Source of the DNA: Sclerotiophoma versabilis
Lineage: Eukaryota; Ascomycota; Dothideomycetes; Pleosporales; Didymellaceae
DNA: 64,000 nt
Assembly: GCA_012274445.1 (NCBI GenBank)
Contig: JAAROD010000029.1
Span: 558,001 to 622,000, forward strand
Direction: 5' to 3'
Part shown: positions 33,837-45,395 of the stretch, one piece after another
Numbering within the stretch: position 1 is the stretch's first letter
How the letters are laid out: every line of letters starts with the position of its first letter
Made by a program: the position numbers and the translations under genes
Notes under the pieces: generated by a model
Databases searched by the model: none
Seen by the model: only the letters and a program-made list of their open reading frames with translations
Told to the model about the DNA's origin: nothing

Positions 33837-36729
33837 GTTGGGCAATTGAAGTGTTTGGTGTAGAATTGTAGGTTTGGGGGTTCAATGGAGCTGCGCAGTA
33901 CGACCGACACCACGAATGCGGTGGGGAGCTTGGTGTGGGGTAGCGCCAAGGGAATCTGGCCTCAAACTGGAGCCAGGGTCTGATCGACATATATTCTTCC
34001 TTTCACCGTCGCTTCACCAACGTTCACATGGTCGCTTGACGACCGGATATTTGCGCGAAACAAGCTTATGACGGCTCTAACCTTGTTCAATCTCATATGT
34101 TGTTTTTTTGGCTTCTTCCTCCAAAGTCTTTGCATTGTCACCGATGGCTACTGTTAAAGGAGCCATAGCCTTCACCTGAAGTGTTCAATACTGCAAGGGA
34201 GATCTGGCACAGTGTTACGTGAACGTTGAGGTAACAGGCACTTGTCACAATCTCTCTGTGCACAACTATCTCCCAGCTCATTTGGCTGCAGAATACTCTA
34301 TGTCTAACGCCCAGCATAACATTGGAGTCGGCCAATCCTTGAATCTAAAACCATGTCTTACTTGGGGGAGATCTCATCAAGGAGTTTGAAGTTGGTGGAC
34401 TATTGGATAACTTCCCCAAATCGTTCACCTAAACTGGACAAGGAGAAAGAAGCTATTGAGCCAAGAAAAGTGGGTACGGTACTACGAGATGAACGAGATG
34501 GGAGAGGTAAAGCAGAACCTCGACAATATGACTCTTCCTCGGTTCAAGGAATATATGGACTCACAGGAACAGGGCAAGTACGAGGCTGCTACAACTTCGA
34601 GAAACATGGGCATCCGTGGTCAGACTGATAAGAGCAGCAGAAGAATCTTCAGACTAAGTCTGCACCTGAGGACTTACGCAAGCGTAAGGCGGTTGCGCCA
34701 GCAACAGAATCACAGACTGTAGCAACCAGTCCTGAGCCCCGCCCTCGCACGAAGCCGCGCGTGAAGGCACACATCACCAAGGAGGAGTATCTGTAAAAGC
34801 ATTGAGGGTCGGGCTCGCACCGCTGCCGTCCAGGGCTTACTCATGACGTCTGCAACCGCAGGTGTGCCGATATACCTCCTAACAGCATTAGCCTTCGGGC
34901 ACTCGTACATTCGCCATCGTTGCCCGTCGGGTGTGGCATAACTGCACTGGTAGTAAGTTTGCCATCTCTTTACTTCAACTTTACTCCTCAAATCATACAA
35001 ATCATTTATTCTGATGCTGCACATCTTCACTTTATATTCTTACAGCTCACGCTCGGCTCGGTTCATACCCGATGCTCTTCATCCCGCCTCACACCTGTCT
35101 GTCTGTTCTGTTCTGTTCACTTCACTTCATCCCAGCTTCTTGCAGCGCATGATTCTTAGCCATCCCTCCACTCTCGTCTTCATCACCATCGTTGGTAGTT
35201 GAGCCCCTCGCCACTGCGCTCTCAGCTGCAAGCTGCATTCGCGCGCTCCCGTACGCACCTTGATTCCTCATAACCCCAAGAACGAGGACCGGAAGATACC
35301 AATGAGGGTCTTCCTACCCAACTTGGAGTGACATACAAAACAAAGGGAAGGGTGGCGTACTTGATGGTTTCCATCGAGCAATGCAAATGGGCAATGAAAA
35401 GATGCGCTGGACAAGCAGAGAATTGAATAGCGTACTGATCAGGTACTTGGGAACTAGTGCGCGTGGAGGCGATACTGCGCTTGTGTCATGCCTCTCGAGG
35501 AAATCGAGGCGTGAAAATCTTGGCATTATATTGGGTTGCTTCCTATTTGGAAGCAGATACTATACCCATTACAAAGCCCATCACTCATGTAGCTTCGCAA
35601 TGTTGGATTCGGATGCATGTGCATTGCGACGATCGAGACGAGCAGCAGCTCCCATGAAATTATTGGCTAATTGTCAATGATCTAAGCCAGGCAAGCTCCT
35701 TGCGGATAGATAGCGGCGGAGCCTCGAGCCCAACGAACGCCGAAGACGGTCAAATAATCAGGAGTATGCGCACACCAAGCAGGTTTCTGACTGATATCCT
35801 CACCAAGAATGGACTGAAACATTGCGCTTGGCCCGCAATTGACGTTCACTGTTCGCTTGCGCGGATGGGGCCAAAGAGTTCCATGCAGCCAATGGCGTCA
35901 GCGGGGGCCGATAGCGATAAGCAACCTATCGACGTCAGCAGGTCAGCATCGCATCCCTTCACCTGCAGCTAGAAATGCGCCGTCACACGAGAACACCTCC
36001 GGCGGCGACCGTGCCCAGGATCGACTTGCGAGCCGTCCCGCGCTGCCTGCACTGCACAGGTGCCACGTAGCAAACGCAGGTACACGCAGAACCAGCACAC
36101 GAAAGGCATAAACTGTCTCAAAAAGAACCACTGCGCCCATATAAGAGCCGCTCGCCGCCCCGTTGAACATTTCGAGCGTCCTACATACACATTCACAGCA
36201 GCAGACCGCTCCCGCGAAAGATGAGTCGATCAGCTGCCCGGTCCGAAGGTGTCATGTGGCCCAGTAAGCCACCCCTCTGTGAACTTACGAATCAGTCTTT
36301 TCCTCGCACACCATCAGGCACGCTCGCACCTGATTGGAGCGCAATCCATTGATACCAGGGACTTCGGATGGGATCCTTCTTGATTAGCTTCTGGCCATGC
36401 ACTCAAGCGCTTTATTGGAATTCGGCTTCGCTGCCGCGACAGTGGTGCGGTGTGCTACCTTGCCAGGCCTTTGTCTTCACATGAGATCATTATGCCCAAG
36501 CCTTTTCTTCTCTCCTGCGTCTAGTCCTCTAAGTACCCCTTGCTTTGAAACGATCAGGTCCCTGTCGCATTCATCATTGGCTTGTTATGCGCGTCCATAA
36601 GTAGCTCCTTACGTCCCTCATCTGCATCATCTCGGCATTCACCAATCCGGATAGACTTGCATAGAACAGTCTTCGACATCTTCGAGAAAGTCCGAGCCCA
36701 TAATTTGAGCGCAAAGCAAGCTGAGATCG
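33837..36729. other. 2.9-kb gene-sparse interval
   Basis: Contains one doubtful frameshifted reading frame (34456-34796, listed separately). Otherwise only short ORFs occur, none with a domain or signal peptide. The final part is the upstream region of the basic protein gene at 36730. No tRNA or clear repeat was seen. Confidence 0.4.
34456..34796 (+). other. Possible small or decayed coding region, frame broken near 34630
   Basis: A frame starting MSQEKWVRYYEMNEMGE runs to about 34630. From about 34635 a different frame carries a plausible basic C-terminal tail (APEDLRKRKAVAPATES, then RPRTKPRVKAHITKEEYL and a stop). No GT-AG pair of normal intron size joins them in phase without losing most of the first part; an intron from the GTAAAG at 34507 would, leaving about 70 residues. 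So this is either a short two-exon gene or a frameshifted relic. No family recognised. Confidence 0.25.
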
Positions 36730-37728
36730 ATGTGTTGGTGTTTTAGCTTCGGTTTTGCCAGCAAACCGAAGAATAAATCACAGTCGTCAAATGAAAAGAG
36801 GAGGCGTGATGCGCCGGCGGATGGCGCCCTTCATGGCAAGGGTAGGCTGTTTGTCGCAGATGTCCAAGAGAAGCGCAGATCGAAGGAGTCATCAAGAAAG
36901 AGACGGTCGACAGATGCTGAGGTCCCGCGCTCACCGCGACGAGCTAGGAATGAGGCTGACTCACGATCGCAATACTATGCAGAACCAGGCCAGGGCTATG
37001 AGCAGCATAGACCAGCGCTGAATGTCCAGGTGCCTACCATGTGGCAACGCTCTGTCTATCCGGAAAGCGCGTATTATCCTGGAAGCACGCATTCCTCGCA
37101 GGAAACGCTGCTCAACCCTCGACCTCATCGTAGCACTCATCAGCGCCAACGACACCCAAAGCATACGTCGCAAGGTACACTCCGAGGTCGCGGAGCCAAG
37201 CGCGATCCTCCAAGGAACTCCAAATCTAAGAAGAACCTTCGCCCGGAGCCCTCGAGAGGGTGGTCGTTATTCGCGCCTTCACCGCCAAAGTCGTCCTCCA
37301 GGCGCAACTACCAGACATTTGACGCCTCACCACGCAGCCATCGATCTAATCGCCAACATCGATCCACGCAACAACACGACACAGCTTCAGTCCTATCGCC
37401 AACTCAGTCGCGTCACCATCGTTCGCGTCAGTACGAACAAGCTTCTTCTGTACGCAGCGCGCATTCAAGAACACCAAACACGGCTGCCAGGCGGGTGCCT
37501 GATCGCCGATTCGCTGTGCTTGCTGCCACTAATCAAGCACTCGAAACTGTACGTCGTGATGCTTTTGCGCAGCCGTCACCGCCTCCACGAAGGGAAAGGC
37601 TTCGGAGATATGAGGGTGTGACAATTCCTACATCGCAGCTGCCATTCAATTGGGACTGCGTCAGTAGCTCGCAAGCCTCTGGTGGTCATGCAGAGTCAAG
37701 TTCGCGGCATCGGCGGTCGCGAAGATGA
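36730..37728 (+). CDS. Basic, disordered protein of unknown function
   Basis: A 332-residue intronless frame, very rich in Arg, Ser, His and Gln, with no recognisable domain. The N-terminus MCWCFSFGF has two cysteines near the start, which could be lipid-modified. The middle has several Tyr- and His-rich stretches (SQYYAEPGQGYEQHRP, QSRHHRSRQYEQ). The most ordered-looking segment is near the C-terminus (VPDRRFAVLAATNQALE, then RRYEGVTIPTSQLPFNWDC). It ends in an Arg/Ser tail. The long single frame, its length well above the surrounding noise, and the hydrophobic motif near the end support a real gene. Function and location unknown. Confidence 0.6.
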   Translation: MCWCFSFGFASKPKNKSQSSNEKRRRDAPADGALHGKGRLFVADVQEKRRSKESSRKRRSTDAEVPRSPRRARNEADSRSQYYAEPGQGYEQHRPALNVQVPTMWQRSVYPESAYYPGSTHSSQETLLNPRPHRSTHQRQRHPKHTSQGTLRGRGAKRDPPRNSKSKKNLRPEPSRGWSLFAPSPPKSSSRRNYQTFDASPRSHRSNRQHRSTQQHDTASVLSPTQSRHHRSRQYEQASSVRSAHSRTPNTAARRVPDRRFAVLAATNQALETVRRDAFAQPSPPPRRERLRRYEGVTIPTSQLPFNWDCVSSSQASGGHAESSSRHRRSRR

Positions 37729-39977
37729 GCATTACGAAGGGATTTCTTACCCTTGCTATACTTCCGCTTCAGTACAGCATGAGGTTGCAGATGATGCTCT
37801 GCATTGTTCTTATTACAGATTCATTTCATACCTGTCTTTGCGCACAAGATACCCATATATCTCTTCAATCTCACTTACAGTTGTTGGGCTTGCATCGCGA
37901 ATCATTCGATTACATATATCTTCAAGATCTGATATGAACAGGAGTTGGCGCTAGCGATTTGTCTTTGCATCATGAAACTATTCTCAATATCACCATAAGA
38001 AGATTTCATACTAATGTTAGACCTGCGCGCAATACACCGTCACAATTCACATCTAGCGCGACAGATGCACAAGCAGCCAGTGAACCCGCCTTCCTCGCGC
38101 AGAAGCCCCATTCACACCCACACTTCTATCTCTCTCAATCGTGTGACTTGCCAGAGTGACTCGTCAAACCCCAAGATAATTGCCTTAAGCAGTAACTTAC
38201 GAAAAGTGTCGTTAACTGTGGGCAAGTTTTCCGCCAGTCACAGATGCGCGGCGAAAAACCCCCTTTGAGTTCAGTTTCGACGCGGTCACTTGATGGTAAT
38301 GCTCAAGCGCTAAGAGCTGACATCGACCAACTTGCAGGATCGTGTGCGGAACAATTCGCCACGAATTGACACATAGCTGGGAAAAGATTGGGACAGACAA
38401 ATTCCCCTGGAGGTAGATTGTGTTCTAATTGCACTTGTGGGCAGACGTCTTGAAGTCAATGGTAGTTGCAAATGAGGTTGTTTAAGGACGTTCGAGGCCT
38501 TGTTAGGTTGCGAAGTGAAGAACATGCGTAACATCATCGTACTCAATGATACAAATCGTGACCACGGCAAATGATTAAAAAGATCCAACAAACACAGCAA
38601 CGTAGAAACTCAGCAGCGCTGTTTGTCCCTATCAAGCATATCGGGCACTGACAGTATTAGGGTTCCTGAAAAGGTGCGTTTGGCCAGCAAGAGCTTCTCC
38701 CCGGGGGAAGCTCCCGACCTCACTGTTCCTTGCAGGAAACGATCAAGTACCTGTCAACTCCAAAATTAACGTTTACATACACGCTCTGTCCAAGTTTCCA
38801 TGAACTGGTAACACCTCAGGACCCTGAATCAAGCAACCTCAACCTTCACGCATCTGACAAATCCCTTGGCACTTCGAGACCTGCAACCACAGGGGTTGTT
38901 GCACGTGTATGAGAGTGTATGGTGATACCATCGAAACCACCAGCTGTCCAAACTTCCAGAAAGAGTAGGAAAGGTGAAGTGTCGATGGCTTGGGGAAGCC
39001 TTTCCGCGGGTTACAGCCAGTGAGACGAGAGTATAGGTGACTAGCGCCGTATGCGGTAAGCTTGCTATATCTTGTTTTCTACCTCCTTCCCGTGATAATG
39101 AAGGGCCGAACCAGTCGCTAAGCCCAGCACTCTCGTGTCCGCTCAAGCTGCTAGCCGAGAGGAGTACTTTGGTTCTAGAAAACGGAGCGGACCGCTCGGC
39201 AAACCGTCGTGCCTTTGCTCCAGGTTTAACCAAGACTAACCAAGTGGCTGTCTAGGCTATGGCAGGCCGAGAAGCATTGGTCACCGCACTCAATTCATGA
39301 TATCATTACGCCGCAAGGGATGGCTGATGACTTCTCTGTCAGCATTATGGCAGACGCGCAAGACTCCCCGAGTCTAAGTCGAGTGATCAATGAGGCGCCG
39401 TTCCGAACTCTAGGACGATGACTATTTGAGAACGCTGATAGTAAGCATTCATTGCAGCATTTAATCATGTAAAGCCGCCTAGATCCGTGGCAAATTGCCA
39501 GTAGGAGGGGCAGCAAGGATGGACAAGCAGCCGAGCCTGGTAATCCTTTGGTCACGTCTTGGTCCAGTGAGGCTTCCTGTGTTGCCCAATGTATATTCAA
39601 GAAACTCGAGATCAAGCCTTCGCGACCGCAACCGCGACTGCTCAACCAAACGATAGAAGAAAGTTCCAAGGGAAAAGCGGGAGAAGAAGCAAGTGAAGAC
39701 TACGATAAATATCTAATCAGGGAGAATCTAATTAGAGACCTGGCCGCCATTCAACCGTCTTTAACAAATGGATATGCATTCGTACCTTTCCAGTAGCAGC
39801 GCAAATCTTTCGTCCAACCAAAGTCGAAACTGGCGCTTATGAATGTGGCCGTGGAGAAGCCTCTAAGCCGACAACAACCGCCAGCAAACAAGGGCGTCTA
39901 TGAGTTGGACCAGAACGAAGCAGGTAAATTCCAGAGATCTGATCCTCAGATGTTGGAATGAAAAGCCCAAGAAATAG
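37729..39977. other. 2.2-kb interval without a supported gene
   Basis: Only short ORFs. The stretch 39548-39796 has an 82-codon frame (IRENLIRDLAAIQPSL near its end) followed after stops by further coding-like scraps to 39,960; this may be the decayed N-terminal part of the relic that starts at about 39,978, but I could not align it to the intact gene. Confidence 0.35.
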
Positions 39978-41035
39978 TTGCTTGTCTCCTTGCAGCGCGC
40001 AATCTCGAACCGCATCTCAGTCCTGGATGGGTCTGGCTCAGTGACAGTGCGTAAGTCCGACAAATCAGTTGTGTCTACGGGCTTACTATGGCGGACGCTA
40101 AAAACCTTTACAAAAATGCGGGGTTTTGACGTGATGGAATACTGTGAAGGTGGTGTCGATCAAGTCGTTCAGGACCTGAAGAAGTCCACTGGTGTCAAAG
40201 CAATAAGACCATCCTTTAACGACATTTCCATAAATCGGGAGGGGAGCTTTAACGTTTCAGCATGGGACGAGAAGCTACAACATGTATCTTCTCTAATTTG
40301 AAGACTGCACGACCGTTACCCCAGCACAGCATACTTAACCAGGTATCAGCGCCTATGGTAGCAAAAACAGCTAACGCAACACTGCCTGTTGATGGCACAC
40401 TTCACCTACTAGCCCTGTGTACTTCAAACACCTCAGTATAGGTCTCTACTCTAAGAACCGATCGACGAAGTCAAGATCGATATATTACTCATTCTATTCG
40501 CAAAGCAGCAGCTCCAGCGGAACTGTAGGTGTCTCCGTGGGCTTGTTCCGTTGAGAAGTGTGTCAGGATAGTTTCCCAAGGTAATTCCCTGAGTCCTGAA
40601 CAAAGCGCTCACAGATCCTGGCGTCTTGCAAGGCTCACCTGCGTGTCGACTCAACAAAAATGGGGTAGATTCGAAAGCACAAGGTATCCTGGGACTCCCC
40701 GCAATTGGGCTACTGTTTTCCACTTGAACAGAAAAACGACCCTTCTTCAACTGCATGTCAACGCTGCAAACCAGTCATTGCACCCTGGTCGCTTGTGGGT
40801 CCCAAATATGTGTTGCTGCTGCACATGCTCGAGTTCCCAGGCTGTATGAACAAGCGAGGAACCTTCATCCTCAACATACTCACACAATGTATCTGCAGCC
40901 AACTTGAGGAGGGAATGACGGAGCCAGCAGAGGGCTCGGGTGTTTACTATCAGGAAGTCATGGACGCTGTCATACTTTTTAGTTGTTGAAGACAGACGTT
41001 CAGGGCGCATTTGGTGTCAGATCTGTACATGGTAA
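39978..41035 (+). pseudogene. Decayed paralogue of the two-TM gene at 24.7-28.2 kb
   Basis: Two segments match exon 2 of the intact gene in order. At 40,098-40,190 the plus strand reads VMEYCEGGVDQVVQDLKKS against VVEYHNDGVAQLLPHLERS. At 40,920-40,960 it reads EPAEGSGVYYQE against QPAEGWGVYYQE. About 20 bp later, out of frame, LLKTDVQGAFG matches FKFDIQGAFG. The two anchors are about 0.84 kb apart here and about 0.8 kb apart in the intact gene, so the copy is colinear. Membrane segment 1 is deleted (about 30 residues missing between YYQE and the DVQGAFG block) and stops and frameshifts interrupt the rest. Non-functional. Confidence 0.7.
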
Positions 41036-41337
41036 TAATAAGGCGAGCGGCATTATCATTGCATGGATTGCGATTTGAGCAAAGATGATCGGGTATTATC
41101 CGTGAACAAGAAACAGACCAAAGCCCGTTCATCGTTCGCGCATCCCAAATCTCAGCATGACCTCATTCCGACTTCGTTCCTTCTCGTTCCGAGCATCCCC
41201 ACCATCAACATTCTGTCTAACTCAGGAACCACTCCACACCCACCCACCCACACTACATGCCCGCCCGCCCCCCACAATCCTTCATCCCGCAAAACATCTC
41301 TCTCTCCAATTTCCGCGCCCTCTGGCACTTCCGCAGC

Positions 41338-42180
41338 ATGGCCGCCGCCCCACCCCCGTCCCGGCCGATCAAGATCCTCTTCCTACACGGCTTCACACAA
41401 TCCGGGCCGCTCTTCAGCGCCAAATGCGGCGCGCTACGGAAAACTCTCCAAAAGGCCTTTCCAGCGGGAATCACGCTCTCTTTCCCTACAGCACCACTGC
41501 GCCTCTCGCCAACAGACGTGTCTTTCCTGCACGGCGAAGAGAAGAAAGACAGCGGGTCAGACGAGGAAGTGGATGCGTGGGCGTGGTGGCGCCGCAAGGG
41601 CGACAGCGAGCCATACACCTACGCCGGTCTGGAAGAAGGGCTGGGGCGGATAGCCGAGGTGCTGAAGAACGAGGGCCCGTTTGACGGCGTAGTAGGGTTC
41701 TCGCAGGGCGGCGCGGCTGCTGCCATGGTCGCTTCTTTGCTCGAGCCAGGGCGGAGGGAGGCATTTGAGAAACTGCAGAAAGAGGGCGGCATGCGGTATC
41801 CTGAGTCTTTTGAGAGCGATACGGGATATGTTGAGGGCTGCATACATTCACCGCTGAAGTTTGCGGTGAGCTACAGTGGGTTTGCGGCAAAGGGTCAGAA
41901 TCCGTACCATGCGTTCTATGAGCCTAAAATCAAGACGCCGGTATTGCACTTTTTGGGCTCGTTGGATACCGTGGTTGAGGAGAGTAGGAGTCTCGCACTG
42001 GTGGAGGCATGTGAGGAGAGTGAGGGCAGGGTGGTGTATCATCCTGGGGGTCACTTTTTGCCGAGCACGCAGAAGGCCAGTGTGAATGCATTGATTGGTT
42101 TTATCAAGGAGGTGCTGCACAAGGCTGAGGGGCCAAAGAAGGAAGAGGAAAGCGTGGAAGACATGGATGTGCCGTTCTGA
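41338..42180 (+). CDS. FSH-family serine hydrolase (alpha/beta hydrolase)
   Basis: A cytosolic esterase-type hydrolase of the FSH1/ovarian-cancer-gene-2 family; natural substrate unknown. From the ATG at 41338 there are 280 residues. The fold opens with IKILFLHGFTQSG (the oxyanion-hole strand). The catalytic triad is visible: S122 in GFSQGG, D210 in FLGSLDTVV and H239 in HPGGHFLP. The family's KPYTYxG-like segment is EPYTYAGLEEGL. The C-terminus is acidic. An in-frame ATG at 41257 would add 27 residues of no family character; I prefer 41338 for its context (CAGCATGGCC) and because the core begins right after. Convergent with RPN5, 168 bp apart. Confidence 0.92.
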   Translation: MAAAPPPSRPIKILFLHGFTQSGPLFSAKCGALRKTLQKAFPAGITLSFPTAPLRLSPTDVSFLHGEEKKDSGSDEEVDAWAWWRRKGDSEPYTYAGLEEGLGRIAEVLKNEGPFDGVVGFSQGGAAAAMVASLLEPGRREAFEKLQKEGGMRYPESFESDTGYVEGCIHSPLKFAVSYSGFAAKGQNPYHAFYEPKIKTPVLHFLGSLDTVVEESRSLALVEACEESEGRVVYHPGGHFLPSTQKASVNALIGFIKEVLHKAEGPKKEEESVEDMDVPF

Positions 42181-42348
42181 GCGACAACACAACAGTACAT
42201 AGCGCGGCGTTCACATATAGAAGGACAAGACGTAGAAGCTCATCTCTAGATGTTCTACATTACATGCGCAATGCATGCGCGAAGGCCACTATAGACGGCC
42301 TTTCAATTCTAGACTAGTCGTGGTTCTTCGTCAGTTCGTCTTCATCAC

Positions 42349-44035
42349 TCATTTCGCCTTGCCCTTGGCTGCCTTCTTGTCAACCTTGGTTGGCTGGATG
42401 CGCGCCATCATCTCCTCTTTGGTGATGAGATGGTCAACACGCTCCAGCAGGCCCAGCAGGCTCTTCATGTTACCACTCCACTCGTTCAGGATATCGTCCG
42501 AGTCACGTGGCTTGGAAAAGGTGACGATGCGCGCTGGTCGGTCGATCTTGGCGTAAATGGTCTTTGCGGTCACCAGCTCGCTGATGTACTTCTCCGTCTC
42601 GTCCTCGGTCAAGTCCAGAAGCTCCGTCAGACGAGGAATCTGGATACGCGTGTAGTACTTTGCAACGACACGGACATTGTGCTCAATGACACGCTTTCGC
42701 AGGTCCTGCCACCTCTTGTGTGCTTTCTCGTCATCTGAGTCGTCCTTCTCTGCATCAAAAACGTCGGTATCGGTCAAGTGGGGCCCGAACTGCTTCGAGA
42801 CCATGGGCCACCTCATCAGCTCGGGAATGGTGAAGAGCTTCACAAGTTGTGCGTCTTGTGGGATCTGCGAGTTGCGTGTGTCGCGCTGAATGCGGTGGAT
42901 AAGGTCGGACTGCTCGTTGTCGTATGGAGCGAGGATGACAAAGTAGATGACGCGCTGGAGGATCTACAATCATCGTTAGAACAGTCGTAATGTATAGATG
43001 GAAGAAACATACCGCTCGGAGCTTCTCAGGGTCCCGCTCGACGGCCTCGGTATCCAGCACTTGTCGGTAGTGCTTGCAGACCTCGAGGTACTTGTCGTCG
43101 TGCTTCGCCAGAGTAATCTGCTGCTCGTAGTACCTCAGCTTCAAATCTGTGACATCGTCCTCAGGCTCGATTGGCGGGTCGTCTGCGCTGCGGGTCTTCT
43201 CTTTCTCTTCCCGCTCCTTACGATCCTTCTCAAGCTGCTCTGGGGTCTTCTTCGGCCGGCGTTGGAAGTACCGTGTGCTAATCTTTCTGCTCAGAATACC
43301 GGCCTGTGTCCAGTCGCCCTTCTGTATGCAAAGCGCAACTTGCTGTAGGATGAACTCGGTCTTCTCCCGTCGGGTCATGGAGCCGAATGTCTCTACTTGG
43401 AGCTCGCAAAGGATGTCTGTAGCCGCGTTGATGTCGCCCTGCTCCTTCTTGATGTCGGACAATATCCTGGTCACGCGGGCGCGCTCGACTTCGACGAAGA
43501 TCTGCCGCCTGTGTTAGTGACTACGCTCACTTCAGTGTCTGCGTGCCGCTTACTTTGCCCTCGGTCACTGTCCGCAGGGTCTCGATAACGGAGAGCTTTG
43601 TCTCGATGTTGGGGGTGTCGTCGAGGAAGGTCATGACGGTCTGCACCATCTTGGTGGTAGCCTGCTTGAGCTGGCCATGCTTCTTCGAGAGCAGAAGCAC
43701 CTGCTCGTTCATGAGGTTCCAGTCATTTGCCTTCTTGGCTATTGTGACGATGGCGATGATGACTCGGGAAGTAGATGCAAGATCTGAAGCCTACGATTTG
43801 TGAGCTTGCAGTTGCGTGCGCGTGCTTGTGGCGTTCTGTACCTGGCGTGTCTTCTTCTCAAGCGGAAGCAGCTGATCGATAGCAGCTTGTGGGTTGCTCT
43901 ACAGCACCATGTTAGCTTTGTCCCAGCTTCTCCACATCTCATACTCACTGCTCCGAGCTTCTCAGCCTCTGGGATCTGGGCGTCGGCCTCCTTGGTGAAG
44001 TCCTTCTCCGCCTTGAGCACCTCTCCGCTAGACAT
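42349..44035 (-). CDS. RPN5: 26S proteasome lid subunit Rpn5 (PSMD12)
   Basis: Structural subunit of the proteasome regulatory particle lid, needed for lid assembly and contact with the deubiquitinase Rpn11; the same family protein can also serve the COP9 signalosome. Five phase-0 exons: 43949-44035, 43842-43898, 43554-43790, 43013-43501 and 42349-42963, giving 494 residues, close to the family norm. Helical repeats fill the first two thirds (AIDQLLPLEKKTRQ, KMVQTVMTFLDDTPNIETKL, REKTEFILQQVALCIQ). The PCI domain lies at about 330-440 (RIQIPRLTELLDLTEDETEK, SELVTAKTIYAKIDRP). The sequence ends in a Lys-rich tail. The fungal spacer KKTPEQLEKDRKEREEKEK is an inserted charged loop. Confidence 0.95.
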
Positions 44036-44795
44036 GGTGGCGGGGTTGTCGTGTGGTCGTTGCGTGTGGTGTTGCAAATGCTAATGAGTAATGAAGATTC
44101 GGCGGCGAGTGGGAGGCAGGGTTGTATTAAGGCGAAACGTGATGGTGACGGCACGGCAACAATGTTTGGGGCTCTGGAGTTGCGGCTCGATGATGTCCAT
44201 TGCGGCGGTCGCGCGGCAAGGACCACTCGGAGCTTGGGCGCCGATTTCCCCGGCCATCAGCCTTGCGAGCGTCAGTGAACAAGATGTCTCAACAGCACGA
44301 AGGGTCTTGCATATAGCAATCTCAGGACGTTTCCTCAACACGCATTGTTGCAGTCATGTAATGCTCTGTACTTAGAAATATTTGAGCTGCTGGAATGGCG
44401 TCGAGTTGTGTATACACCGGTCTTTGCAGCATTACGCGAAACACGAACTGGCTCTCTTTGCTTTCTCGTCTGCATTATAGTCTAAACAACGTCGCAATCG
44501 TGTCCATATGTACTACCCAATCCTGCAGGTAGTCTCGCAGTAAAGTGTCCAGCATGTTAGGCCCCATACGCTGTAAACAGCTCTTACCACAGATTCTCCA
44601 AGCGCGCTTACTCGGCCTCACCCCAGCTCATAAGACCAGCCAATCTGAATGCATCATGTACGGACATCTCCTGCATATCAGGCCAACCTGCACCACAATC
44701 CTGCCTTGCCTTGCCCCACCTTCCATCTCCAGCTCTCCATTGCACAGAGTCATTTATCAGATACCAGAAGAAACACAGCCAGGCAACGTCACATT
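44036..44795. promoter_or_regulatory. Divergent region between RPN5 and the NTF2-like gene
   Basis: About 0.76 kb shared upstream DNA. No proteasome-associated control element of the yeast type (GGTGGCAAA) was seen, nor a clear TATA box. Short ORFs on both strands have no support. Confidence 0.4.
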
Positions 44796-45317
44796 ATGCC
44801 CTCCAAAGAACGCCAGACCGCAGACAAGCTCGTTGCAGCCTACAACGCCATGGACGTAGACACCATCATCGCCCTGCGCACGCCAGAATGCAAGCGTGTC
44901 TTCCTCCCAAGCAGTCTGAAGTACCAACCGCAGTCGAACGACTTCTTTAAGCAAAACCTAAATGCCATGTCAATCATCTTCACCTCCTTCAAGGTCGTCG
45001 TGGACGATGTCATCGAGGGAAGGTCTGCTGATGGAGCAAAGAGGATTGTCATGTATGTCTCTGCTTTCGGTGAGAGTCCAGTGGGCGAGTATAGAAATCA
45101 GTACGTATGGAAGATGGGATTTGAGGAGGGTGGAGAGCGGATTAAGGAATGGAGTGAGTTCGTGGATGTAGGTGTGGCAAGGGACTTTTATCCGCTGTTG
45201 AAGGGGGAAATGGTGAGGCGGGCAGCGGCGGTGACAGAGAAGAGTGAGGATGCGGGTTTGGTAGCGACCAAGGCGCACTATATGGGGATGCAGGGTGGAG
45301 AGGGGGGCGTGAGATGA
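44796..45317 (+). CDS. NTF2-like / SnoaL-type small protein
   Basis: A 173-residue frame. The first 130 residues follow the cystatin-like alpha+beta fold of the SnoaL/NTF2 superfamily: a helix (TADKLVAAYNAMDVDTIIALRTPECKR split over two short helices), the strand FKVVVDDVIEG, then RIVMYVSAFGES and YRNQYVWKMGFEE as long strands, and an interrupted last strand IKEWSEFVDVG with the WxEFVD signature typical of fungal members. Members can be enzymes or ligand binders; no catalytic residue can be assigned. The start at 44796 is chosen because it begins the first helix; an in-frame ATG at 44649 would add 49 residues of non-family sequence. The tail after 135 is probably flexible. Convergent with the next gene, 78 bp away. 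Confidence 0.8.
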   Translation: MPSKERQTADKLVAAYNAMDVDTIIALRTPECKRVFLPSSLKYQPQSNDFFKQNLNAMSIIFTSFKVVVDDVIEGRSADGAKRIVMYVSAFGESPVGEYRNQYVWKMGFEEGGERIKEWSEFVDVGVARDFYPLLKGEMVRRAAAVTEKSEDAGLVATKAHYMGMQGGEGGVR

Positions 45318-45395
45318 ATTTCGGTGGTCGGGTTTGGACTTCGCTGGATCTGCTTGCTCGGGTCTCCATTTGTTTCTCTCGCATACTAAGTCCAT

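Noticed and set aside
41257..41337. Upstream start of the FSH hydrolase
   Set aside because: The extra 27 residues precede the conserved core without similarity, and 41338 has a better context. It stays possible.
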